A DNA stretch of 64,000 nt from Micromonospora rubida (GTDB lineage Bacteria > Actinomycetota > Actinomycetes > Mycobacteriales > Micromonosporaceae): NCBI RefSeq assembly GCF_009908295.1, contig NZ_JAAALO010000013.1:1-64000 (forward strand). The letters are read 5' to 3'. The notes below the pieces were generated by a model, which saw only the letters and a program-made list of their open reading frames with translations, made no database searches and was not told the origin of the DNA. A program made the translations under genes and the position numbers. Of the stretch, positions 1 to 7,666 are shown in pieces (within the stretch, counting starts at the first letter, position 1; every line of letters begins with the position of its first letter).

Positions 1-2
1 GG

Positions 3-1100
3 TCAGGTGGTCGCCGTGCAGGTCGGCGTGGGCGCGGTGTTGGTGCCGGTCGAGGAGCCGAGGAAGCCGAAGGCGGTCTTCGCCCCGGCGGGAAGCGTCC
101 CGTTGTACGCGACGTTGCGGGCGGTCACCGTGGGCCCGCTGCTGGTCACGGTGGCGTTCCACGACGAGCTGACCTGCTGGCCGTTGGCGTACGTCCAGGT
201 CACCGTCCAGCTCTTGATCGCCGACGTGCCGGCGGTCACCTCGACCTCGCCCTGGAACCCGCCGGCCCAGGAGTTGGTGACGCGGTAGGTCGCCGTGCAC
301 CGACCCGTCGCCGGGGGCGTGGTGGGCGGGGGCGTCGTCGGGGTGGTCGTCGGCGGCGGCGTGGTGGGCGGGGTGGTGGTCGGCGGCGTGGTCGGGCCGC
401 CACCGCCGAAGTCCACGTCGCTGCACAGGTAGTACGACTGGTCCAGGTGGCTGGCCTGCCAGATGGTGTAGACGATGTGCCGGCCGGTGCGGCCCGGCGC
501 GTTCGCCGGCACCTGGATCGACACGCCCTGCGCCTCCGGCGTCCACTGCGACGCCGGGGTGTTGCCGATCTGGCCGGCCAGTTCCAGGTCACTCCAGGCC
601 AGCGGCTTGGTGAGCGCGTTGAAGCCCTGCTTCGTCACGTACACCCGAATGTAGTCGGCGCCGTGGCTGGCCTGGTCGTAGAACTTGATCCGGAAGTTGT
701 TGGTCACCGGTGCGGTCTTCCACGCGCCGACGGTGTCGAGCGCGTTGTACCGGCCGCTGGAGGAGCGGCCGGCGCTGCACAGTTGGCCGTCCGGGATGGC
801 GGCCTGGTGGTTGCCGGCGACGCCCTCGCGGAACAGGCCGTTCCAGTTCCACATGGCGTTCGGGTCGGCCTGCCAGGCCTGCCAGCACATCGGGTCCAGG
901 GTGGCCATGTTCGGGTTCTGGAAGTCGCTGCCCCAGCGCTGCCAGCAGCCGTAGTTGCGGGAAGCGGGGTCGACGACCGAGCCGTGGGCGGACACGGAGT
1001 TCGCCAGGGCGGTGGTGAGCAGCAGCGCGACGACCGCGCCGACGGCGAGCAGCCAGGCAGCCAGGCGCGGCGTGGAACGCCTGCGGACGGGGGTGGACAT
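3..1100 (-). CDS. Secreted AA10 lytic polysaccharide monooxygenase with CBM2
   Basis: Copper-dependent lytic polysaccharide monooxygenase that oxidatively cleaves crystalline polysaccharide outside the cell. It has 365 residues from the ATG at 1100, which has a GGAGG ribosome site just upstream; longer in-frame starts lack one. Residues 1-38 are an Arg-rich signal peptide ending in VSA, so the mature protein begins at His39. His39 and His98 (GNHQAA) would form the histidine brace. The AA10 domain spans about 39-231, a Pro/Thr linker 232-265, and a CBM2 267-365. Family knowledge allows cellulose or chitin as substrate. CBM2 plus the cellobiose operon and GH9 cellulase in this window favour cellulose (inference). 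The stop lies three bases from the window edge, so the gene is complete. Confidence 0.95.
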   Translation of the reverse strand: MSTPVRRRSTPRLAAWLLAVGAVVALLLTTALANSVSAHGSVVDPASRNYGCWQRWGSDFQNPNMATLDPMCWQAWQADPNAMWNWNGLFREGVAGNHQAAIPDGQLCSAGRSSSGRYNALDTVGAWKTAPVTNNFRIKFYDQASHGADYIRVYVTKQGFNALTKPLAWSDLELAGQIGNTPASQWTPEAQGVSIQVPANAPGRTGRHIVYTIWQASHLDQSYYLCSDVDFGGGGPTTPPTTTPPTTPPPTTTPTTPPPTTPPATGRCTATYRVTNSWAGGFQGEVEVTAGTSAIKSWTVTWTYANGQQVSSSWNATVTSSGPTVTARNVAYNGTLPAGAKTAFGFLGSSTGTNTAPTPTCTATT

Positions 1101-1204
1101 GGGGAGCCTCCGGGTGAGAGGTCGGACTGCGACGACGCCCGGACGGCGGGAGTTGCCCCTCCCGTGCCGGCTCGTGCTGATCCCGCAGCGGCTCCTGCCT
1201 GCGC

Positions 1205-1233
1205 AGATTTCCACACCAATTCGCCTATGTCAA
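1205..1233 (-). promoter_or_regulatory. Candidate promoter of the AA10 gene
   Basis: On the minus strand, TTGACA (1233-1228) is followed after 17 bp by AAATCT (1210-1205). This is a perfect -35 and a weak -10, about 105 bases before the ATG. The -35 overlaps the last codons of the upstream acetyltransferase gene. No CebR-type palindrome lies nearby. Confidence 0.5.
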
Positions 1234-1685
1234 TGGATGGCGCTTTCCCGGCGCATCGGGGTGTGCGGGATGCCGTCCTCGACGTACTCGGGCCCGCTGA
1301 CGGCGAAGCCGTGCCGGGCGTAGAAGCCGGTCAGGTGGGACTGCGCCTCCAGCACGCACGGCCGGTCGCCCACCACGGCCAGGGCCTCGGCCATCAGCCG
1401 CCCGGCGTACCCGCCGCGCCGGGCGTCCGAAGCCACCACCACGCGGCCGATCCGCGCCACGCCGTCGGGGTCGGCCAGAATTCGCAGGTACGCCAGGACG
1501 GCGCCGTCGCGGGCCAGCCAGAGATGCCGGGTGCCCGGCTCGACGTCCCGGCCGTCCAGTTCCGGGTACGGACACGCCTGCTCCACCACGAACACGTCGA
1601 TGCGGAGTCGGAGCAGGTCGTGGAAGGTGCGGGCGTCCAGCTCGGCGAAGGAGGCGAGTCGGGCCTCGACGGTCTGCGGCGGCAT
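1230..1685 (-). CDS. ElaA-like GNAT N-acetyltransferase
   Basis: GNAT-fold acetyltransferase of 151 residues resembling the ElaA family, whose physiological acceptor is unknown. Visible family features are the N-terminal LLRLRIDVFVVEQ segment typical of ElaA, the central strand with RIGRVVVASDARRGGYAGRLM (acetyl-CoA pyrophosphate loop, about residues 78-98) and the C-terminal FYARHGFAVSG strand-helix. The ATG at 1685 has no ribosome site but is preceded at -12 to -7 by TACCAT, so the mRNA is probably leaderless. It lies upstream of the AA10 gene on the same strand, but the AA10 gene has its own promoter, so they are probably separate units. Confidence 0.85.
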   Translation of the reverse strand: MPPQTVEARLASFAELDARTFHDLLRLRIDVFVVEQACPYPELDGRDVEPGTRHLWLARDGAVLAYLRILADPDGVARIGRVVVASDARRGGYAGRLMAEALAVVGDRPCVLEAQSHLTGFYARHGFAVSGPEYVEDGIPHTPMRRESAIH

Positions 1686-1752
1686 CCGGCGATGGTAGGC
1701 GCCCGCGCCAGCCGGGGCGGGGTGGCCCCTCCCGGCGGCCGGTGTCCTCCGG

Positions 1753-1822
1753 TGTCAGTGAAGGCGGGCGGTCTCTGTCACCGGTCAGTGAACGCGGGCG
1801 GTCTCTGTCACCGGTCAGCGGG
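1753..1822. repeat. 30-bp tandem repeat, about 2.3 copies
   Basis: GTCAGTGA-type units begin at 1754, 1784 and 1814, an exact 30-bp period with one or two mismatches. The last partial unit covers the stop codon (1815-1817) of the following minus-strand gene, so the 3' end of that gene is built from repeat sequence. Confidence 0.85.
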
Positions 1823-2075
1823 GGCGGGCGCCGACGGCGTCGCGGATCTCCGCGCCCCGGTCGCCCTCCTCCTGCCGGGCGCAGTGGGCGCAGCAGAAGA
1901 AGCGCCCCGAGACCTCGACCCCGTGGCCGACGATCTTGACCTGGCAGTGCTCGCAGATCGGTGCCAGCCGGTGCGCCGCGCATTCGAAGCAGTCGAAGGT
2001 GTGCACGTCGCCGCTGACCGTGCGCACCTCGAACGCCATCCAGTAGTCGTTGCCGCAGACCTCACACGTCGCCAT
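1815..2075 (-). CDS. Small Cys-rich zinc-binding protein (prokaryotic metallothionein-like)
   Basis: 86-residue cytoplasmic protein with nine cysteines in CxxC-type pairs: CEVC near residue 4, CFEC near 29, CEHC near 41 and CCAHC near 62. Similar actinobacterial proteins are often filed as prokaryotic metallothionein or zinc-ribbon proteins. Binding of zinc or another soft metal is expected, but a physiological role is not established. The start chosen is the ATG at 2075 (MATCEVCGNDYW), with a GGGGGG stretch at ribosome-site distance. An upstream in-frame ATG at 2111 would add 12 unconserved-looking residues. The final 15 or so residues (EEGDRGAEIRDAVGARPR) are charged and probably disordered. 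Confidence 0.75.
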   Translation of the reverse strand: MATCEVCGNDYWMAFEVRTVSGDVHTFDCFECAAHRLAPICEHCQVKIVGHGVEVSGRFFCCAHCARQEEGDRGAEIRDAVGARPR

Positions 2076-2299
2076 GGCCGGACCCCCCGAGAAAAGGAAC
2101 ATCTGCCCCACAGCGTGCGGCAGCGGCCCGATCCGGATGGCCGGAACGGCCGAAGCCGACCGTCGCGGCGGCGTGTCGGGCCGGCGTGTCGGGCGTTGTG
2201 CCTGGTGGAAGCCTCGGAGCGAGCCCGCCGACCGGGTGGACGGGCAGGGCAGCCTGCTGCTGCTCTGACCCGTCCCGACCGGCCTGCGGCATCCGTGCC

Positions 2300-2710
2300 T
2301 CAGCCCCGCGCCGGCTCCAGCCGGACGGAGATCGAGTTCACGCAGTGCCGGGCGTCCTTCGGGGTGAACCCCTCGCCCCGGAAGACGTGGCCGAGGTGAC
2401 TGTCGCAGCGCGCGCAGCGGATCTCCGTACGCCGCATGCCGTGGCTGTTGTCCTCGATCTCCCGCACCGCGCCCGGGATCGCGTCGTCGAAGCTCGGCCA
2501 GCCGCAGTGCGAGTCGAACTTCGTGTCACTGGGGTACAGCTGCGCCCCGCAGGCGCGGCAGTGGTAGACGCCGGGCGTCTTCGTGTCCACGTACTCGCCG
2601 GTCCATGCGGGCTCGGTGCCGGCCTCGCGCAGCACCCGGAACTCCTCCGGGCTCAGCCGGACCCGCCACTCGTCCTCGGTTCGGGGCAGTTCGTTCTCGT
2701 CAAGACTCAC
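2300..2710 (-). CDS. msrB: Peptide-methionine (R)-S-oxide reductase MsrB
   Basis: Reduces the R epimer of methionine sulfoxide in oxidised proteins, using thioredoxin. 136 residues, the usual single-domain MsrB length. Visible motifs are two zinc CxxC pairs (CRAC and CARC), the GWPSF substrate loop, the SHLGHVF strand, and RHCVNS carrying the catalytic Cys near residue 123. The GTG at 2710 is chosen because it gives the standard N-terminus and TACCGT lies at -12 to -7, indicating a leaderless transcript. It is divergent from the LigD-type polymerase gene with only 47 bases between the two starts. Confidence 0.93.
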   Translation of the reverse strand: MSLDENELPRTEDEWRVRLSPEEFRVLREAGTEPAWTGEYVDTKTPGVYHCRACGAQLYPSDTKFDSHCGWPSFDDAIPGAVREIEDNSHGMRRTEIRCARCDSHLGHVFRGEGFTPKDARHCVNSISVRLEPARG

Positions 2711-2716
2711 CCGACA

Positions 2717-2751
2717 ACGGTACGTCGGGTGTCGGTGCCGTGGCATATGGT
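2717..2751. promoter_or_regulatory. Overlapping divergent leaderless promoters of msrB and the LigD-type gene
   Basis: The minus-strand TACCGT (2722-2717) ends seven bases before the msrB GTG. The plus-strand TATGGT (2746-2751) ends seven bases before the LigD-type ATG. Both fit the actinobacterial -10 consensus TANNNT at the spacing of leaderless genes. Each -35 zone must overlap the other promoter's -10 side, so the two promoters may interfere. Confidence 0.6.
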
Positions 2752-2757
2752 CTCGGG

Positions 2758-3786
2758 ATGGGCGGCACCACGAAGGCAACGGCCACCGAGATCGAGGTGG
2801 CCGGCCACATGGTTCGACTGACCAGCCCGGACCGAGTGATCTTCCCGGAGCGGGGCTTCACCAAGGCGCATGTCTTCGGCTACTACGCCGCCGTGGGCGA
2901 GGGCATCCTGCGCGCCCTGCGGGACCGCCCGACCACGCTGCAACGCTTCCCCGACGGCATCGCCGGTGAGAGCTTCTTCCAGAAGCGGGTGCCCACCCGG
3001 GGCGTGCCGCCGTGGGTGCGCACCGCCCGGATCAGCTTCCCCAGCGGCCGGACGGCCGACGAGCTCTGCCCGGCCAACCTCGCCCATGTGGCCTGGGCCG
3101 CCCAGATGGGCACCGTCGTGTTCCACCCGTGGCCGGTGCGCGCCGACCACGTCGACCACCCCGACGAGCTGCGGATCGACCTCGACCCGCAGCCGGGCAC
3201 CGACTTCGCCGACGCGGCGACGGCCGCCGCCGAGGTGCGGGCCCTGCTCGACGAGCTGGGCGCGACCGGCTGGCCGAAGACCTCCGGCGGCCGGGGCGTG
3301 CACGTCTACCTGCGGATTGCGCCCCGGTGGACGTTCACCGAGGTGCGGCGGGCCACCATCGCGCTGGCCCGGGAGCTGGAGCGCCGCCGCCCCGACCTGG
3401 TCACCACCGCCTGGTGGAAGGAACAGCGGGGCGAGCGGGTCTTCGTCGACTACAACCAGATGGCCCGGGACCGCACGATCGCCTGCGCGTACTCGCTGCG
3501 GGCCAACGCCCGGGCCACCGTGTCCACCCCGGTCACCTGGGACGAGCTGCCCGACGTGGACCCGGACGAGTTCCACCTGGGCAGCGTCCCGGCCCGACTG
3601 GCCGAGCGGGGCGACCCGCACGCCGGCATCGACGACGCCCCGTGGGACATCACCCCGCTGCTGGAGTGGGCCGACCGGGACGCCGCCGCGGGCCAGGGCG
3701 ACATGCCGTACCCGCCGGACCACCCCAAGATGCCGGGCGAGCCGAAGCGGGTCCAGCCCTCAAAGGACCGTGACCGCCCGCGCTGA
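2758..3786 (+). CDS. LigD-type primase-polymerase (NHEJ polymerase domain, stand-alone)
   Basis: Archaeo-eukaryotic primase-like polymerase corresponding to the polymerase domain of LigD, which fills or extends ends during Ku-dependent non-homologous end joining. 342 residues forming one domain. The metal-binding DLD is at Asp141/Asp143 (IDLDPQPG), followed by SGGRGVHVYL and FVDYNQ with a further acidic residue and RDRTIACAYSLR. No ligase or phosphoesterase domain is present. An ATP-dependent ligase of LigC/LigD type lies 11 kb away and could be its partner; no Ku gene is in the window. The ATG at 2758 lacks a ribosome site but has TATGGT at -12 to -7. Confidence 0.9.
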   Translation: MGGTTKATATEIEVAGHMVRLTSPDRVIFPERGFTKAHVFGYYAAVGEGILRALRDRPTTLQRFPDGIAGESFFQKRVPTRGVPPWVRTARISFPSGRTADELCPANLAHVAWAAQMGTVVFHPWPVRADHVDHPDELRIDLDPQPGTDFADAATAAAEVRALLDELGATGWPKTSGGRGVHVYLRIAPRWTFTEVRRATIALARELERRRPDLVTTAWWKEQRGERVFVDYNQMARDRTIACAYSLRANARATVSTPVTWDELPDVDPDEFHLGSVPARLAERGDPHAGIDDAPWDITPLLEWADRDAAAGQGDMPYPPDHPKMPGEPKRVQPSKDRDRPR

Positions 3787-3863
3787 CCGCCCGCGCTGAG
3801 CAGACGGGCCGCTCGCGTCGCCGGGCGGTCGCTCGGCGCTCGTGTCGCCCGGCCGTCGCCGGC

Positions 3864-4160
3864 TCAGCGGCGCGGGCCCATCATCGCCGCCACGGCCTCC
3901 GTGGCCGTCCGCAGGTCCACGCCCGTCGCAGCCCGGTACGCCCTGACCGCCTTGACCTTCTCGCCCCGGGCCAGGTGCTCGCGGACTCCGGGCGGCATCG
4001 GACACTCGTCCACCACCCCGAGGTGGTTCATCACCAGTTGCAGGCGCCGCTCGATCTCGGCCAGCCGTCGTGGCGTGTTCCGGTCCTGCCGCGGGGCGGC
4101 GAGCTGGGCGACCAGCAGCAGCACGACGACGATGGTCAGCACGGTGAGGATGATGTCCAT
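3864..4160 (-). CDS. Membrane-anchored protein with ribosomal L7/L12 C-terminal-like domain
   Basis: 98-residue protein from the ATG at 4160 (MDIILTVLTIVVVLLL), with a GGATGG ribosome site; an ATG three codons upstream (4169) is possible. Residues 2-23 are one hydrophobic segment. A charged helix follows (RLAEIERRLQLVMNHLG). Residues about 70-95 (KVKAVRAYRAATGVDLRTAT) match the helix-turn-helix face of the L7/L12 C-terminal fold, which in the ribosome recruits translation GTPases. The fold assignment rests on this pattern, and its role at the membrane is unknown. It stands alone between the LigD-type gene and the ABC operon. Confidence 0.75.
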   Translation of the reverse strand: MDIILTVLTIVVVLLLVAQLAAPRQDRNTPRRLAEIERRLQLVMNHLGVVDECPMPPGVREHLARGEKVKAVRAYRAATGVDLRTATEAVAAMMGPRR

Positions 4161-4326
4161 GACCGCCATCCAAGCATGTCGACACCCCGACCGGCGGCCA
4201 CGGACGGGGTGGGACGGGCCACCCGTCGCGTGGCCGCCATAACGGTCGGATAACGGGCGCGAACCTTTCCGGACCCGCAGCGAGTCATTGTGATCGTCGG
4301 CCCGCTGGGCCCAGGAAGGCGGCGCG

Positions 4327-7300
4327 ATGGCGATGGTGTGGAGGCGGGCCCGGGCGGCCCGGGGGCTGCTGCTCGCCGCGGTGGTGGCGGCCCTGGTGGC
4401 GATCGCCCTCGTCACCGGGTTGGCCGACTACAACCGGCGGGCCGTCGACGCGGGGCAGCGGGCGGTGTTCGCCGCGTCCCCCGCGCAGGAGCGGAGCCTG
4501 CTGGTCAGTGGCTCCGGTGGCGCGGACCGGGCCGCCTACGCCGCCCGGGACCGGGCCGTCCGGGCCCGTTTCGTCGACGGGCTCGGCGGGGCGTCCGTGG
4601 CGGTGAGCGGGGCCCGCTACGGCACCGGACGCGAGCTGACCGGCGACCTCGGGGCGGCCCGGGTCGGCACCGATCCGGTCTTCGCCGAGCTGACCACCCT
4701 GGAGGACCTGACCGGCCACGCCGAACTGGTCGCCGGGCGGCAGCCCGAGCGCGGGGCCGAGCCGTTGCAGGCGCTGCTGCCCGAACGGGTCGCCGGCCTG
4801 CTCGGCCTGACCGTCGGCGAGCGGGTGCCGCTGCGGGACCGGGCCACCGAACGGACCAGCCAGGTGGAGGTGGTCGGGATCTTCCGGCCCCGGGAACCGG
4901 CCGGTTCGTACTGGCGGCTCGCGCCGGGCGCCGTCGCCGCCGGCTCCGCCACGTCGTACGGGCCGTTCCTGCTCGACCCGGCCGACTTCGACCGGACCTT
5001 CCCCGCCACCACGTCGGCATCCTGGCTGGTCGAACCCGACCTGGTCGCCGTCGAGCCGAGCCGGCTGGGGGCCGTGAAGCGGGCCGTCGCCACCGAGGTC
5101 GCGGAGCTGCCCGAGGCGACCGGGCTCGGCTCGTCCGCCCGGAGCGTCACCACGATGGACCGGCTGATCGACCGGCTCAGTCGCGCCGACCTGGTGGGCC
5201 GTTCCTCGCTGCTCACCCCGCTGCTGCTCATCCTGGTTCTCGGCGGCTACGCGCTGGTGCTGGTGGCCGCCCTGCTCAACGAGGATCGTCGCGCGCAGAC
5301 GGCGCTGCTACGCGCCCGGGGCGCGGCCCGGCGACAGATCGCCGGTCTGGCCGCCCGGGAGGCGGCCCTGGTGGTCCTCCCGGCCGCGCTGCTCGGGCCG
5401 CCGCTCGCCGCCGAGGCCCTGCGCCACGTCGGCCGGGACCAGACGTGGTCCGACCCGTCGGTTGCGGGCAGCACGCTCACCTGGGCGGTCGCCGCCGCCA
5501 CTGCCGCCGGTTGCCTGGTGGCCATGGTGCTGCCGGCGATGCGCCGGGCCGGCACGTACGTCGCCGACCTGGCGGCCCGGTCCCGGCCGAGCCGGGCCGC
5601 CACGGCCCAGCGGGCCAGCGCCGACCTGGCCCTGGTCGGCCTGGCCGTGCTCGCCTGGGTCCAGCTGCGGCAGTACTCCTCCCCGCTGGCCGGCGCGGGC
5701 GGTCGGCTCGGCATCGACCCGCTGCTGGTGGCGGCGCCGACGCTGGGCGTGCTGGCCGGTGCCGTGCTCGCGTTGCGCCTGCTACCGCCGGCCACCCGGT
5801 TCGCCGAGCGGTTCGTGGACGCCCGCCCCTGGACCGCCACGATGCTGGGCATGTGGCAGGCCGGCCGGCGTCCGCACGCCGGCCCGGTGCTGCTCCTCGC
5901 GCTCGCCGTGGGCGGCAGCACCCTGGCCTGGTCGCTGGTCACCACCGGGGAACGGTCGCACGTCGACCAGGCCGACCACAGCGTCGGCGCCGACCTGCGG
6001 CTGGTCGAGCGCTCCGGGGCCGCACCGGCCGATCGGGCGGGCCGGCTGGTCGGGGCACCCGGCGTCGACCGGGCGCTGCCCGCCTGGCGCGACGACATCC
6101 GGGTGGGGCGCGAGGACCTGCCGGTCAGCGTGCTGAGCATCGACGCGGCGGCGGCGCCGGGCGTGGTCCGGCTCAACGACCGGCTCCTCGACGAGCCGGG
6201 CCGGGCACTGTTCGACCGTCAGGTACGCGGCCGGGTCGCGCCCACCGGCGTCGAGCTGCCCGCCGGCACCCGACGGCTCACCGGCACCGTCCGTACCCCG
6301 GTCACCGGCGCCCTGCGCCCGCACCGGGTCGCGGTGTCCGTGCTGCTCACCACCGCCGACGGCACCGCCTGGACGCTGCCGCTGGCCACCGGGGGCAGCG
6401 ACGGTCGGCCGGTCCCGGCGGCGGTGGAGCTGCCCGACACCGGTGGCCGGGCCTACCGGCTGGCCGGCTTCGAGGCCACCGGCGGCCCGCTGTCGGGCTC
6501 CAACTACGGGCTGGAGGTGACCGGGCTGCGCGCGGTGGATGCCGCCGGGACGACGAGCCCGGTGCGGCTCACCGGCGACTGGGTGACCCTGGTGGACGAG
6601 CCGAAGCAGGCGGAGCCCGTCCGGCTCGACGACGACGGCGGGCTGCGCACCGGCCGGTGGGGCGCGATCATCGAGGGCGGCCGGTTCGCGTCGCAGCCGT
6701 CCAGCCGCTTCGCCGTCGTGCCGGCCGGGGACAATCCGCCGGTGCCGGCGTTGATCACCCCGCAGGTGGCCCGGGCGCTGAGCGTCGGCCGGGGCGACAC
6801 GATGCAGGTCAGCCTCTCCGGGGCCACCCTGTCGGTCCAGGTGGTGGGCGAGGTCGAGGCGGTGCCGGCCACCGGATCGGCCGCCGGCATGCTGCTGGAC
6901 CTGCCCGCCGCGGTCGACTGGCTGATCCGCGCCAAGGGGGCGGTCCGGCCGGTCTCGGAGTGGTGGGTGCGCACCGACCCCGGCGGGTATCCGGAGGCGG
7001 CACGGGCGGTCGCCGACCTGCCCGGGGTCACCGTGCTGGACCGGCGGGCGACGGCGGCGGAGGCCGACCGCGACCCGTACTGGCTCGGCACCCGCACCGG
7101 CCTGCTCGCGGCGGCGCTGGGCTCCCTCCTGCTCGCCCTGGTCGGGCTGGGCGTGGACGTCTGGGCCACCGCGCGTCGGCGGATCGGGGAGCTGACCGTC
7201 CTGCACACGCTGGGCGCCACGCCACGGCTGCTGGCCCGCGCCCTGCTCGCCGAACAGGCCTTCCTGGCCGGGATCGGCGTCGCCGTCGGGCTGCTGGTCG

Positions 7301-7515
7301 GCGCCGGGGTGAGCGCCACCATGGCCCCGCTCGTGGTGCTCACCCGGGCGGCGGACCGACCGGTGCCGGAGGCGGCCTTCGCGCTGCCCTGGCTGCCGGT
7401 CGTCGGCACCGCCCTCGGCCTGCTGTTGGCGGCGCTCGCGTTCAGCACGGCGATCGCCACGGGCATCCGCCAGCGGCTGGCGGCGGCGCAACTGCGGCTC
7501 GGCGGTGACCAGTGA
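4327..7515 (+). CDS. FtsX-family ABC transporter permease (large)
   Basis: 1062-residue permease of the MacB/FtsX superfamily, first gene of an operon of two such permeases and two ATPases. The ATG at 4327 follows AGGAAGG. The first membrane helix is at about 14-33, followed by a long extracytoplasmic domain. A central block of membrane helices near 293-500 includes LLTPLLLILVLGGYALVLVA and the coupling segment LLRARGAARRQIAGLAAREA. A second extracytoplasmic domain follows, then C-terminal FtsX helices at about 923-1050 with the coupling segment ELTVLHTLGATPRLL. This duplicated FtsX architecture is typical of exporters or mechanotransmission systems acting on envelope substrates; the substrate cannot be read from sequence. 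Confidence 0.85.
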   Translation: MAMVWRRARAARGLLLAAVVAALVAIALVTGLADYNRRAVDAGQRAVFAASPAQERSLLVSGSGGADRAAYAARDRAVRARFVDGLGGASVAVSGARYGTGRELTGDLGAARVGTDPVFAELTTLEDLTGHAELVAGRQPERGAEPLQALLPERVAGLLGLTVGERVPLRDRATERTSQVEVVGIFRPREPAGSYWRLAPGAVAAGSATSYGPFLLDPADFDRTFPATTSASWLVEPDLVAVEPSRLGAVKRAVATEVAELPEATGLGSSARSVTTMDRLIDRLSRADLVGRSSLLTPLLLILVLGGYALVLVAALLNEDRRAQTALLRARGAARRQIAGLAAREAALVVLPAALLGPPLAAEALRHVGRDQTWSDPSVAGSTLTWAVAAATAAGCLVAMVLPAMRRAGTYVADLAARSRPSRAATAQRASADLALVGLAVLAWVQLRQYSSPLAGAGGRLGIDPLLVAAPTLGVLAGAVLALRLLPPATRFAERFVDARPWTATMLGMWQAGRRPHAGPVLLLALAVGGSTLAWSLVTTGERSHVDQADHSVGADLRLVERSGAAPADRAGRLVGAPGVDRALPAWRDDIRVGREDLPVSVLSIDAAAAPGVVRLNDRLLDEPGRALFDRQVRGRVAPTGVELPAGTRRLTGTVRTPVTGALRPHRVAVSVLLTTADGTAWTLPLATGGSDGRPVPAAVELPDTGGRAYRLAGFEATGGPLSGSNYGLEVTGLRAVDAAGTTSPVRLTGDWVTLVDEPKQAEPVRLDDDGGLRTGRWGAIIEGGRFASQPSSRFAVVPAGDNPPVPALITPQVARALSVGRGDTMQVSLSGATLSVQVVGEVEAVPATGSAAGMLLDLPAAVDWLIRAKGAVRPVSEWWVRTDPGGYPEAARAVADLPGVTVLDRRATAAEADRDPYWLGTRTGLLAAALGSLLLALVGLGVDVWATARRRIGELTVLHTLGATPRLLARALLAEQAFLAGIGVAVGLLVGAGVSATMAPLVVLTRAADRPVPEAAFALPWLPVVGTALGLLLAALAFSTAIATGIRQRLAAAQLRLGGDQ

Positions 7516-7666
7516 GGAGCGTCGGCAGGATCGCCGGCCGGCGGGGATCAGTCAACGGCGTCGGCGCGGTCGCGGTCCGGCGCGGGCCGGTGGGCCGCGG
7601 CGGCGCGGCCACGGATCGGGGGAGAGCAGTGAGTGCAGTGACCGTGCGTCCCGGGGCGGGCAGCCG

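Noticed and set aside
1101..1260. CebR operator before the AA10 gene
   Set aside because: The only inverted repeat there (CGGGAG, 6 bases, CTCCCG at 1147-1164) lacks the GCGC core and has the wrong spacing.
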